IMG/VR virus record: IMGVR_UViG_3300025112_000055
Coordinates: 1 to 39,578 of that record
Length of the DNA: 39,578 nt
Reading direction: 5' to 3' (one strand)
Source of the DNA: a virus
Below the pieces are notes generated by a model, which worked only from the letters and a program-made list of their open reading frames with translations, was not told the origin of the DNA and made no database searches. Position 1 is the stretch's first letter; each line of letters starts with the position of its first letter. Below are positions 7,810 to 14,996 of this stretch, piece after piece. The position numbers were made by a program, and so were the translations under genes.

Positions 7810-8820
7810 TTAACCCTTTGCTCTGAAATTCTTGATGAAATTAAGTCTGTTATCGTCCTTAGAGAATTCAACAGCTTCCTCTTCTTCAGCTTCGCTTCCT
7901 TCCAACTTGGAATTCAATTCAGCAATCATAGCCAATAGCTCGTCATACTTAGCGTTTACCAGTTCTCTAACAGCGTCAGATACTTCTTCTGGTGCTTCCT
8001 CAGCAGGTGCTTCTTCTTCTTCAGCTACTTCTTCCTCAGCAGGTGCTTCTTCTTCCTCTTCTTCAGATTCAGCTTCAACTTCTACCTCAGCTTCCACTTC
8101 AATCTCTTCTGAGTCTTCAGCGTCTTCAGCAGCAATTTCTTCTTCCTCTTTTTCTTCTTCGAAAGTCTCAGTAGATTCTGCTCTAAATTTTTCAATCATT
8201 GCCAATTCTTCTGGCATTAAGTCTTCAATTTTCATTGTGTCTTCGTTTTTAGTTTTATTATTATTAAATCGTTGGTCGGTCAACTCTAGGTCAAACATTC
8301 CCTCTACAGAGAACCCGAACTTGTTATTACCTTTTATTTCGTTAGCCCAGATATCAGCATCATCAACCTTAACCTCAAGGAACCAAGTTCCAACTGGTAG
8401 GTTATCAAATCCATACATCTTAGACTTATCGTACTCAGAGTCCTCTATAATCCAGTTAGACTTGATGAATGCGCTTTCAACTGCTTCAGCGTGGTCTAGG
8501 TTTATTTGGTACCCCTTGTTTTCTTTGTTAAACTTCTCAGCCAACTTCTCAATTACTTCCTTGGTGAAGACTACGTAAAATTCGTATCCGTCTGCATCAC
8601 GTCTGTATAAAGGTAAGTCAGGTATCATTGCAGGACCTGCAACAATTTGTTTATCTGAATTGGAATCGAACTTAAATTCATAAGCGTTATCCTTATTGAA
8701 CGCCAATCCCATTTCCATAATGGCTGGCTCATCAACAAAGCTAACGAAGTTTAATCCAGCATCAATGCTATCTAAAGCAATAGTATATACTGGTAACCCT
8801 TTATTTTCTTTATCTTCCAT
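7810..8820 (-). CDS. XkdF-like prohead protease fused to scaffold
   Basis: A 336-residue protein with two parts. Residues 1 to about 185 match the XkdF-type prohead serine protease, with GPAMIPDLPLYRRD, FYVVFTKEVIE, INLDHAEAVE (H110) and NNKFGFSVEGMF (S171), the likely catalytic His and Ser. Residues about 196-336 are scaffold-like, with a very acidic Glu/Ala/Val tract (about 215-285) and a coiled-coil-like segment LVNAKYDELLAMIAELNSKLEG. During assembly it would guide capsid subunits and then cleave the scaffold or shell proteins. An internal ATG at 8235 (MKIEDLMPEEL) begins exactly at the scaffold part and could give a separate scaffold. It sits between terminase and capsid genes, as expected. 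Confidence 0.8.
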   Translation of the reverse strand: MEDKENKGLPVYTIALDSIDAGLNFVSFVDEPAIMEMGLAFNKDNAYEFKFDSNSDKQIVAGPAMIPDLPLYRRDADGYEFYVVFTKEVIEKLAEKFNKENKGYQINLDHAEAVESAFIKSNWIIEDSEYDKSKMYGFDNLPVGTWFLEVKVDDADIWANEIKGNNKFGFSVEGMFDLELTDQRFNNNKTKNEDTMKIEDLMPEELAMIEKFRAESTETFEEEKEEEEIAAEDAEDSEEIEVEAEVEVEAESEEEEEEAPAEEEVAEEEEAPAEEAPEEVSDAVRELVNAKYDELLAMIAELNSKLEGSEAEEEEAVEFSKDDNRLNFIKNFRAKG

Positions 8821-8854
8821 ATCTTTAATTATTATTTCTACGTTATTGTTAATT

Positions 8855-10195
8855 TCATATACTTATAAAGACGAAATCACTTGCGGTCATCGTTGTATTG
8901 CGAAGCTGGAAGAACATACCATATGCCAACGCATCTGCGAAGTCAGGGCTTCTACCTAACAACCTCTTCATCTCTGTCTTGGTTATCAACTCAAGCTTAT
9001 CCATACTCTCTCGTGGCTTATGCTTGATGATACTTAATTCCTCTTCTATGTCCTTCCTGAAGATTGGGTCTTCTATCTTTACCTTACCTTCTTTCATTAG
9101 CTCTGATAGCTTGAAGAATAGCTCGGCTTTAAGGTTCTTATAACCATCGTTCTGTATGGTCTTACCATTGTTGTGTATCTCTCTGGCGCTTGGTAGGTAT
9201 TGCTTAATGTATTTACCCACACCGTCAGCATCGTAGCTTATATTGTCTGTACGGATGTTGTGCGTCTTAGCCAGTTCCTTTATCCTATCTACTATTGTCT
9301 GGTCATTCGCCTTGTCATACTCCACTATCTTCTTGACAGTTAAGCCTGACCATACCACGAAGATACACTTATCACTGGTGAAGGCGATGTCACAACTCAT
9401 TCGCATCGTGTCATCATCATCCAAGTATATAGAAGTGTCGTATGCTAACTGTATATCACCGAACTTGAATAGTGATGTCTCATCATCAGCTACATCCCAC
9501 TCACCTCTTAACAACCTGCGCTTCTCGTTGAGGCTCATTGTCCTCTCAAGGTTGGATAGGTATTCTTTACTGATGTGTGGGTTGTCGCTTGGTAGCGCTT
9601 GGATAAACGCTTGGTAGTCCTTTAGGTTATCCTCTATGTTAGGTACGTAGTATTCTCTGTATAGGAAGTTCTTGGATGGGTTACAGGTCATCAATAGGAA
9701 AGGCTTGATATCGAACTCATTGTTCTTCCACCTACCAAGTCTCGATTGGAATATCTCCTTACCTCTCTCATCTATCTCACCAGCCTCATCGATTACACCA
9801 AAGGTGAATAAGAGTCCACCTAATCGTGTATACTGTGGGTCTGATGGTAGATACCTTAGCTCAGTTAATACTATCTCAGAATCATTGAAGAACCTTATGA
9901 TACCACTCTGTGAGTTATAGTTATAATGTTCACCAGCCTTCAACCCCCAGTCACCCAATACTTCCATCAATGAAACCACCGTGGTCTTCTTAAGCGTTGT
10001 AAGCTCGTTTCTCGCCAACCCTATGCGGATAGCCTTATGTTGAATACACTTCATTACAAGCAATGCTGCAAGCACATAGGACTTACCTGAAGACAGTGAA
10101 CCCCCATAGACAACTTCTGTTGTATGAGGGTTATCAAACAGTTTGAATATCTCTGCTTGCTTTGGTGTTGGTTTGAAGTTAATCTCTGTTGCCAT
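8855..10195 (-). CDS. Terminase large subunit
   Basis: A complete 446-residue packaging motor. The ATPase domain has Walker A GGSLSSGKS (31-39), Walker B VIDEAGEI (134-141) and coupling motif TCNPS (170-174). The RNase-H-like nuclease domain has D269 (SCDIAFTSDK), D322 (YDADGVG) and D418 (SPDFADALAYGMF). It pumps DNA through the portal and cuts the concatemer. It follows the small subunit gene by 68 bases. The length is typical of siphophage terminases. It is quite unlike the second terminase-type ATPase at 34346-35236. Confidence 0.95.
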   Translation of the reverse strand: MATEINFKPTPKQAEIFKLFDNPHTTEVVYGGSLSSGKSYVLAALLVMKCIQHKAIRIGLARNELTTLKKTTVVSLMEVLGDWGLKAGEHYNYNSQSGIIRFFNDSEIVLTELRYLPSDPQYTRLGGLLFTFGVIDEAGEIDERGKEIFQSRLGRWKNNEFDIKPFLLMTCNPSKNFLYREYYVPNIEDNLKDYQAFIQALPSDNPHISKEYLSNLERTMSLNEKRRLLRGEWDVADDETSLFKFGDIQLAYDTSIYLDDDDTMRMSCDIAFTSDKCIFVVWSGLTVKKIVEYDKANDQTIVDRIKELAKTHNIRTDNISYDADGVGKYIKQYLPSAREIHNNGKTIQNDGYKNLKAELFFKLSELMKEGKVKIEDPIFRKDIEEELSIIKHKPRESMDKLELITKTEMKRLLGRSPDFADALAYGMFFQLRNTTMTASDFVFISI

Positions 10196-10263
10196 CTATG
10201 ATTCCAATTTTAATTAAAAAATGTATATAGTATACAACACACCTATGGGAATGGTTGTTAACA

Positions 10264-10758
10264 TTAATCCAATTCTTCTTCTGGTAGATTATGTCTATCT
10301 GTTGGGTCTTCCTCTTCTGGTTCTTCAGGTGGGTTAGGTAGGTCTACTATAGGCTCTTCTTCTGGTTTAATGAAGTTGAAGGTGATACCGTTACCTGTAA
10401 CATTCACCTCTTTCTTCTCAGTGTAATTACCAGCCATCTTGTTAAGCATATCCAATGACTTCAATAGGTGTTGCCTATCGGCATCATCCTTACATTGTTC
10501 GATTAGTTCCATCAAATCTTTAATGATGATACCTCTATTAATCTCGTATTGCTCATCAAGTTGCGCTCTATGCTTGGTCATCAACTCTTGGATGTAAGGC
10601 ACTCTCATAAGCTTATATGCAGCCTTAGACGCATATATAGGGTCTTCAACCTTGAAGGCTTTCATATACGCCTTATCCTGTCTGTTACCATTGGCTAGAT
10701 ATTCTTTTACGAATTCTCTATGTCTAGCTCTCTTTTCTTTCTTTGTTTTTCGTGGCAT
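10264..10758 (-). CDS. Terminase small subunit
   Basis: A 164-residue protein with a basic start (MPRKTKKEKRARHREFVKEYLANG). The helix-turn-helix pattern RQDKAYMKAFKVEDPIYASKAAYKLMRVPYIQELM is the classic small-terminase layout (FVxEYL...QAYxxAG...A...A..LL..P.V). It recognises packaging sites and loads the large subunit encoded next. The last 45 residues are rich in Pro and Glu, an acidic tail that may contact the large subunit. Confidence 0.85.
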   Translation of the reverse strand: MPRKTKKEKRARHREFVKEYLANGNRQDKAYMKAFKVEDPIYASKAAYKLMRVPYIQELMTKHRAQLDEQYEINRGIIIKDLMELIEQCKDDADRQHLLKSLDMLNKMAGNYTEKKEVNVTGNGITFNFIKPEEEPIVDLPNPPEEPEEEDPTDRHNLPEEELD

Positions 10759-10806
10759 AATTTCTTATCTTATATAGTATTAGTATTATTGTGGCTATGG
10801 TCAACA

Positions 10807-11019
10807 TTAGTCGAATCGTTCGAACTGTACCTTAGTTATGTCCTTTATATAGTCTTCCTTCTCGGTGTCATATATTTGGAAGATGTCGAACCCTAGATTA
10901 AGATAGTTATCATAGTTCTCTTCCTTAACCGTTGGTGAGAAGGTTACCTCACCCAGACCAGCTACATTCTTAGTTATAGTTACACCGTCATATTCTGGTT
11001 TAAGTCTGATTAAAAACAT
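10807..11019 (-). CDS. Hypothetical 70-aa protein
   Basis: A small beta-rich acidic protein (MFLIRLKPEYDGVTITKNV, then GLGEVTFSPTVKEENYDNYLNLG). It overlaps the end of the preceding gene by 20 bases and precedes the small terminase. The layout, with the segment ENYDNYLNLGFDIF, is typical of small uncharacterised proteins next to Bacteroidota phage terminases. No function can be assigned. Confidence 0.6.
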   Translation of the reverse strand: MFLIRLKPEYDGVTITKNVAGLGEVTFSPTVKEENYDNYLNLGFDIFQIYDTEKEDYIKDITKVQFERFD

Positions 11020-11200
11020 AAGCTTTTAATTTACGATGCATCCTCGCACGACACGCTGAACAGTTCCTTGAGAATTCCTTGTTATTAACATATATCTCAT
11101 TGTGTAGCTGTTGCATCTCAATCCTAGCAGCATTGGATACTATCTTAAACGTGGGGTTACTCTCAAGGAAATCCTTTACTCTTGATTCAATTGGTTCCAT
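11000..11200 (-). CDS. Small CxxCR protein, copy 2
   Basis: A 66-residue protein whose C-terminal half, QLHNEIYVNNKEFSRN followed by CSACRARMHRKLK, is similar to the neighbouring 11176-11382 product (ALHNYHFPKHKEHGKS, then CPPCRGRVFARMK). The two cysteines of CxxC, perhaps with nearby His, suggest a small metal-binding or nucleic-acid-binding element rich in Arg and Lys. It overlaps its paralogue by 25 bases, indicating tandem duplication and coupled translation. Function unknown. Its place beside the small terminase hints at a packaging or DNA-binding role. Confidence 0.65.
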   Translation of the reverse strand: MEPIESRVKDFLESNPTFKIVSNAARIEMQQLHNEIYVNNKEFSRNCSACRARMHRKLKAYVFNQT

Positions 11201-11382
11201 ACCGTCTTCATTCTTGCGAATACCCTACCTCTACAAGGCGGGCAACTCTTGCCGTGTTCTTTATGCTTTGGAAAGTGATAGTTATGTAGGGCAAATAACT
11301 CTTCAGTCTGCCACCCTTCAATTCGGTTCTTACCTTTAAGGCTTTCAAGCACCGTACCTAACCTATCATTAAAATTCTCCAT
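11176..11382 (-). CDS. Small CxxCR protein, copy 1
   Basis: A 68-residue paralogue of the next gene. It has a helical N-terminus (MENFNDRLGTVLESLKGKNR) and then LFALHNYHFPKHKEHGKS and CPPCRGRVFARMK. Here two His lie before the CxxC pair, so a His/Cys zinc site is possible; the second copy lacks them. It is encoded 24 bases after the membrane protein gene. Function unknown; a family of this pattern recurs near Bacteroidota phage terminases as far as I recall. Confidence 0.65.
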   Translation of the reverse strand: MENFNDRLGTVLESLKGKNRIEGWQTEELFALHNYHFPKHKEHGKSCPPCRGRVFARMKTVWNQLNQE

Positions 11383-11406
11383 ACTATTATTAATTAGTTT
11401 AAATCG

Positions 11407-11667
11407 CTATCTGTTCTCCCATAGGTAAGCTAATGTTGACACCATAACAGCCATTATAAATGATTGGGATATACATAATGTTATCCAGAATGATGAACAG
11501 AAAAGACAGGTAACTAATCTGTATAGTCCCTGTCCTATCTTATTCCACTTATCGTAGTTCTCTTCCTTGAAGCCCATCATTCGCTTCGTATGTATCATTG
11601 GTTCACTATACACAAATAGTACAGCCAGTCCAAAGTAAAATAGTAGTTCAGCTATCAGGATCTCCAT
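11407..11667 (-). CDS. Small membrane protein with CLFCSSFW motif
   Basis: An 86-residue protein with two hydrophobic segments (about residues 3-20 and 50-80) separated by a basic, polar stretch. The second segment begins LVTCLFCSSFWITL, a CxxC-x2-FW pattern as in DUF1360-type small phage and bacterial membrane proteins. It is likely an inner membrane protein of unknown role. Its start lies 20 bases inside the sigma-like gene, so translation is coupled. Superinfection exclusion is a possible role but nothing in the sequence shows it. Confidence 0.6.
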   Translation of the reverse strand: MEILIAELLFYFGLAVLFVYSEPMIHTKRMMGFKEENYDKWNKIGQGLYRLVTCLFCSSFWITLCISQSFIMAVMVSTLAYLWENR

Positions 11668-12214
11668 CGTATCCGTCTTTTAAATATTTCTTTAGGTTCT
11701 TAATCATATAGTAAGTTGAGGTTCTATTGACCCCAATATATTTGGAGAGTTTACCAGAGGTATTATAATCACCACTTATAGCTAGGTCAAATAGTATCCT
11801 GTCTGTAACACTGAGCTTACTTCTCTGACCTTCGATATGGGCTACCTTGCGTTGGTGTTCGAACTCCTTCTCCAACACTTCATCCTCATCGCCCACCTCA
11901 TCCAGACATTCCTCATAGTTGAAGTTATCCAGTATCTGAAGGTCACCACCTTCAATGAATGTCTTCTTGAATTTGGTACCATTCCACTTCACTTGCTTGT
12001 TCATAAAGTTAACTACTATACTCTCAAGCTTACCTTTCTGAATAAGCGCTTCTAAGACATCTTGCTTCTCAATGATATACAGATATGACTCGGTTACCAA
12101 TGTGTCGGCTAAGTCCGTCCTAGATAGGTTAGAGAGGATGTTATGGGCTATACCGTTAAGCTTCGGTGTATTCTCCGAATAATAATTGTCGATGATTGAT
12201 TTGGTGGATTTCAT
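11648..12214 (-). CDS. Sigma-70-like HTH factor (divergent)
   Basis: A 188-residue protein with a helical N-terminal half (NGIAHNILSNLSRTDLADTLVTESYLYII) resembling sigma region 2. The C-terminal helix-turn-helix (KLSVTDRILFDLAISGD, then LSKYIGVNRTSTYYMIKNLKKYL) resembles sigma region 4. It would recruit RNA polymerase to phage promoters, possibly together with the second sigma-like factor encoded just upstream, whose stop overlaps this ATG by one base (TAATG). The sequence is too divergent to name a class. A non-sigma DNA-binding regulator is the alternative. Confidence 0.65.
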   Translation of the reverse strand: MKSTKSIIDNYYSENTPKLNGIAHNILSNLSRTDLADTLVTESYLYIIEKQDVLEALIQKGKLESIVVNFMNKQVKWNGTKFKKTFIEGGDLQILDNFNYEECLDEVGDEDEVLEKEFEHQRKVAHIEGQRSKLSVTDRILFDLAISGDYNTSGKLSKYIGVNRTSTYYMIKNLKKYLKDGYDGDPDS

Positions 12215-12894
12215 TAGTCTAATAGTTGTTTAAACCTTTTCTTATTATCCTTCAACTCTTTCAAAGCTCTATATTTTAATTCGTTTACATTTTTGTGAGT
12301 TTTATTATCAACCTTGGCTATCTCTTCAGTTGTCATTGGGTCACACCCTATACCAAAACTCCTTATCAATACACTCTTACGTTTCTCTGTTGAGACTATC
12401 TGGTTAATCATATATAACATAGTATCAGTGTCAACACGTTCTTCTTCTTCAATCGGTACTGTTAACCCTGCGAAATGTTTATTAGGGTCACCGAATTCAT
12501 TTTTCTCATTGAAGTCAGCGTTGAAGTCTACCTGTGGTCTCCACACTTTAACAGTAGTATATTCATACCCAAGCATTAGTTGGTTGAACCTTGTGTTACA
12601 TTTGTTATAAACACCTATCTTAGCGTATGTTACAAATGAGGCTTTCTTTGTTGCATCGTATTTCTTGGTGGCATTCCACACAGCTTCCATACCAACACCC
12701 ATATAATCTTCAAATGTAGTATCTTGTCTATAGTGTGGCTTGGCATCAAGCGTTGTCTTGGTGAAGCTATCTGCGATACTTCTAACCAATGGTAACGTAC
12801 AGTTGATTACTGTGTCCATATCATCTATTTTAATAGCCTCAATGAACTGGTCATTGGTTAGTAGCTTATACTTCTTACTATTTTCTTCCATCAT
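12214..12894 (-). CDS. Sigma-70 family RNA polymerase sigma factor
   Basis: A 226-residue protein. Region 2 is clear at about residues 61-105 (FEDYMGVGMEAVWNATKKYD, then KKASFVTYAKIGVYNKC), the core-binding and -10 melting segment. Region 4 lies at about 165-222 with an HTH (MTTEEIAKVDNKTHKNVNEL). It should redirect host RNA polymerase to phage promoters, most plausibly the late structural genes. A 40-aa gene overlaps its start (ATGATG), and the second sigma-like gene overlaps its end. Two start codons are adjacent (12894 and 12891). Confidence 0.85.
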   Translation of the reverse strand: MMEENSKKYKLLTNDQFIEAIKIDDMDTVINCTLPLVRSIADSFTKTTLDAKPHYRQDTTFEDYMGVGMEAVWNATKKYDATKKASFVTYAKIGVYNKCNTRFNQLMLGYEYTTVKVWRPQVDFNADFNEKNEFGDPNKHFAGLTVPIEEEERVDTDTMLYMINQIVSTEKRKSVLIRSFGIGCDPMTTEEIAKVDNKTHKNVNELKYRALKELKDNKKRFKQLLD

Positions 12895-13013
12895 AATGTG
12901 TAACTTAATATGTAAATATTACTCTTGTTCGGATTTTCAGGGTAAATGTTACAGGCTTCATCCTTGGTCATATCATCGAATCTTGTGTGTGTATATACTA
13001 CTGTATTATTCAT
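12891..13013 (-). CDS. Short coupled protein, 40 aa
   Basis: This short gene encodes 40 residues starting MNNTVVYTHTRFDDMTKDEA and ending in YILSYTL. Both ends fit tightly. Its ATG overlaps the nuclease stop as ATGA (13010-13013), and its TGA lies within the sigma start ATGATG (12889-12894). That perfect nesting in a chain of coupled genes is the main evidence that it is translated. No motif or function is recognised. Confidence 0.6.
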   Translation of the reverse strand: MNNTVVYTHTRFDDMTKDEACNIYPENPNKSNIYILSYTL

Positions 13014-13462
13014 AGTTGCTTTAGTTTAATTATTGTCGCATTTTCTATGGGATATGCACATACATCCTTTAATATTATCTCAGTATCACCAGAAGTAGTC
13101 TTAGGCATTGGTACATTCTTCTCAATACTATGTGACGAAAGTAGGTCGAAAATAAGAAGAATAAAGTCTTCCTTATAAAATGCATAGTATGTCACGTCTA
13201 TACTTGGGAATTCTTTACTCTCTTCTATCATTTTATTTACCTTATCCAGTTCCAGATATGCCGTGGGATAATCATCGTGGCTCAGGTCTCTTATCTTTAC
13301 CTCTACCATCTCTATCTGTCTACCTCTCGTTATTAAAGCGTCCCACGACTCATATGAGCCTATCTCACTCAATCTTATTATGTTCAGGGTTGGTATCTTA
13401 TCCTCCAACCATTTGAGGGCTTTACGCTCACTCTTTTCACTCTCTGTAAATTTGCACATCAT
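13010..13462 (-). CDS. Putative PD-(D/E)XK nuclease-like protein
   Basis: A 150-residue protein beginning with a Lys/Glu-rich helix. The segment SYESWDALITRGRQIEMVEVKIRD gives D41 followed after 12 residues by E54-V-K56, the D-Xn-ExK catalytic core of PD-(D/E)XK nucleases. The length suits a single-domain enzyme such as a resolvase or a nicking or repair nuclease. The substrate is unknown. It is the first gene of a chain with ATGA-type overlaps leading to the sigma factors and terminase, so it may act in processing DNA before packaging. The fold call is inferred from one motif. Confidence 0.55.
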   Translation of the reverse strand: MMCKFTESEKSERKALKWLEDKIPTLNIIRLSEIGSYESWDALITRGRQIEMVEVKIRDLSHDDYPTAYLELDKVNKMIEESKEFPSIDVTYYAFYKEDFILLIFDLLSSHSIEKNVPMPKTTSGDTEIILKDVCAYPIENATIIKLKQL

Positions 13463-13550
13463 TCCAAAAATGTTTTTACTTTACGTTGTTATTGTTTATG
13501 TTCCTATAGTAATAAATATAAGGCTAATCCAAGAAGTTCGAATTATTATT

Positions 13551-13595
13551 AAAAAAAAGACCCACCCAAGCGCAGACAAGGCTTGAAGGTGGGTC
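13551..13595 (-). terminator. Rho-independent terminator
   Basis: On the minus strand GACCCACC (13595-13588) pairs with GGTGGGTC (13566-13559), extended by TTCAAGC/GCTTG, and runs into eight T (complement of 13551-13558). It ends transcription from the 13646-13945 gene and shields the nuclease-sigma-terminase operon. Confidence 0.85.
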
Positions 13596-13598
13596 GCG

Positions 13599-13632
13599 GG
13601 CAGAACGCCCTTATAGGCAGAACGCCCTTATA
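13599..13632 (-). repeat. Tandem 17-bp repeat with GGGC/GCCC hairpins
   Basis: GGCAGAACGCCCTTATA occurs twice head to tail (13599-13615 and 13616-13632), exactly. Each unit folds as GGC-agaac-GCC, with four base pairs for the first (GGGC/GCCC). It lies between the stop at 13646 and the terminator, so in the mRNA it makes two small hairpins just before the terminator. Confidence 0.8.
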
Positions 13633-13645
13633 TTATAATCAACCA

Positions 13646-13945
13646 TTAACTGGCTAACATTTTCTCTTTATTACGAGTCAGTAATTCATCGTATATTAAT
13701 TGAAGTACTTCATCTATTTTAGGTTCATCGATAGATAGGTCAGATGATAGTAGCGTACACCATTCGTTGAATAAGTCTTCCTTATCTTTCATTAAAGCAG
13801 CGCACATCTCATAACCCTCTTGGTCTACCAATAACACAACATTAATGGCAATTGAATTTAGTTTGGTATATATCTTATCACCCATTGGTGTAGATAGAAT
13901 CCATTCCATTATCTCGATATCATCTACCTCGTATTCCACAACCAT
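13646..13945 (-). CDS. Hypothetical acidic protein
   Basis: A 99-residue acidic, helical protein (MVVEYEVDDIEIMEWILSTP... ending NKEKMLAS) with two cysteines and no known motif. It forms a short transcription unit with the gene at 14020-14436, bounded by the terminator at 13551-13595. It could be an early regulatory or host-takeover protein, since the unit faces away from the primase block, but this is a guess. Confidence 0.6.
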   Translation of the reverse strand: MVVEYEVDDIEIMEWILSTPMGDKIYTKLNSIAINVVLLVDQEGYEMCAALMKDKEDLFNEWCTLLSSDLSIDEPKIDEVLQLIYDELLTRNKEKMLAS

Positions 13946-14019
13946 CTATTAATAATTATCTTTTATTAGATTCTGTTTTTTTCATACCGATTCATAACTA
14001 AAGATTTAGTTGTCAGATA

Positions 14020-14436
14020 TTATCTAGTCCACTTATTTTTCTTACGTGGCTTATAGGGTGTACAGCCTGTTCTGGTCTTCGTTGGTCTAACGTCTGGATG
14101 CTCTGATATCCAAGAGTCAACACAGTCCATACATCGTTTATAGTATATATCACCTGGGTTCCAGCTACCGCAATTCAATAGGTATGCATCCTTGATGGTT
14201 ACCTTCTTTATGATTGGTGGTGTGGGTATCTTAGTTATCTGTTGTGTTACTGTTGCTGGTGGTTTAGGAAAGCTTTCGTATTCCACTACCGTTATTATAT
14301 CAGGTTGTTGTGTTACTATGTTATTGATATCTACTGTAGTGGTCTGTCCTGATATGATGTTAGCGTTGATGAGTATATTCAGTTCTTCAAGGAGTTCTGC
14401 AACTTGTTGGATATACGTACCGTTTGATGATGCCAT
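14020..14436 (-). CDS. Hypothetical protein with Cys pairs and basic tail
   Basis: A 138-residue protein. The N-terminal coiled-coil-like helix (TYIQQVAELLEELNILINANI) is followed by a Thr/Pro/Val-rich linker with IPTPPIIKK. The C-terminal part has CGSWNPGDIYYKRCMDCVDSW, a fourth Cys further on (TRTGC) and a Lys/Arg-rich end. The cysteines could bind zinc. The first 12 helical residues are similar to the 23-aa product encoded immediately upstream, and the two genes overlap by one base (TAATG). Function unknown. Confidence 0.6.
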   Translation of the reverse strand: MASSNGTYIQQVAELLEELNILINANIISGQTTTVDINNIVTQQPDIITVVEYESFPKPPATVTQQITKIPTPPIIKKVTIKDAYLLNCGSWNPGDIYYKRCMDCVDSWISEHPDVRPTKTRTGCTPYKPRKKNKWTR

Positions 14437-14507
14437 TATTTCTTAGTTTTGATTGTGTTTATTATCTTCTCTAGCGTTTCAGCTATCTGTTGGATGTATG
14501 TATTCAT
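14436..14507 (-). CDS. Micro-ORF similar to the next protein's N-terminus
   Basis: Encodes 23 residues, MNTYIQQIAETLEKIINTI plus KTKK. The TYIQQIAETLE stretch matches TYIQQVAELLE at the start of the 14020-14436 product. Its TAA overlaps that gene's ATG. It may be a real coupled peptide or the remnant of a partial duplication. Confidence 0.4.
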   Translation of the reverse strand: MNTYIQQIAETLEKIINTIKTKK

Positions 14508-14541
14508 AGTATAAGTAATTAGGTGTTGAAGGTAATATGTT

Positions 14542-14611
14542 AATTTTTGTACCCCCTACTACCCTATATGTTCTTCTTTCTTCTATATACAGTAGTATGG
14601 GATACAAAATT
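14542..14611. repeat. Palindromic element, intergenic copy
   Basis: Imperfect inverted arms AATTTTTGTACCCCC-TACTA (14542-14561) and TAGTATGGGATACAAAATT (14593-14611) enclose a 31-base loop. A second copy sits inside the primase gene at 15525-15589. Its left arm shares 13 identical bases and its right arm differs by one base, but its loop is in the opposite orientation. It lies 25 bases upstream of the early promoter at 14636. It could be a mobile palindromic element or a protein-binding site. Confidence 0.75.
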
Positions 14612-14635
14612 ATATCCACTTAGTTTGTATAAACA

Positions 14636-14667
14636 CTTGACATATTGAAAAGGATTGTGTATCTTTA
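14636..14667 (+). promoter_or_regulatory. Bacteroidota-type promoter for the primase block
   Basis: CTTG (14636-14639), 20 bases, then TATCTTTA (14660-14667), fitting the TTTG-N19-21-TAnnTTTG consensus read by the host primary sigma factor. It points at the HTH gene at 14686 and the primase behind it. The context AAACACTTGA recurs at the 31374 promoter. Confidence 0.7.
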
Positions 14668-14685
14668 TACTATAAATTAAGAGAT

Positions 14686-14862
14686 ATGAGATTTAGATTA
14701 GTAAAAGAAGGAGTGAATTTAGGTAACTTCAAGTCAATAAATGATATTGCAGTACACATTGGATGTACAAGACAGCATATATATCTAACAAGGAATGAAG
14801 GTAAATTCAGTTTCCTTAGAAAGAATTATGAAATAATTGATAGATTAAGTGAACTTTCGTAA
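14686..14862 (+). CDS. Small helix-turn-helix DNA-binding protein
   Basis: A 58-residue protein. SINDIAVHIGCTRQHIYLTRNEG (about 17-39) has the spacing of a helix-turn-helix with a recognition helix TRQHIYLTR, as in Cro- and YdaS-like or excisionase-like small regulators. It is the first gene after the promoter at 14636 and is likely an early regulator of this phage, perhaps of the divergent minus-strand units. It was identified by reading the sequence because it is short. Confidence 0.6.
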   Translation: MRFRLVKEGVNLGNFKSINDIAVHIGCTRQHIYLTRNEGKFSFLRKNYEIIDRLSELS

Positions 14863-14887
14863 AGTTGATGATATTTATTTAATGATA

Positions 14888-14952
14888 CAAGGTCGCAAGA
14901 CAGTATCCTTGGGGTATAGGTGGGGGTTGCTTCTCACCTTTCCCTCCCCAAG
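14888..14952 (+). promoter_or_regulatory. Structured leader of the primase gene with alternative stems
   Basis: CTTGGGG (14908-14914) can pair with CCCCAAG (14946-14952), enclosing an inner stem AGGTG (14918-14922) with CACCT (14935-14939). The 5' side can instead pair upstream, CAAGG (14888-14892) with CCTTG (14907-14911), and the two folds exclude each other. It lies in the 134-base gap before the primase start and has no T-run, so it is not a simple terminator. Translation or transcript control is an inference. Confidence 0.5.
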
Positions 14953-14996
14953 TAAAGAGTTAAAGGGAACATAATAGAGTATTAAGGGATAAAGAA

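Noticed and set aside
7832-8578. A 248-codon Ser/Ala-rich open frame on the plus strand.
   Set aside because: It is the mirror of the Glu-rich scaffold region of the protease-scaffold gene; low complexity keeps the opposite strand open.
13970-14015. AACTAAA/TTTAGTT hairpin as a terminator.
   Set aside because: The stem is short and all A/T, and the T/A-run is too far from it.
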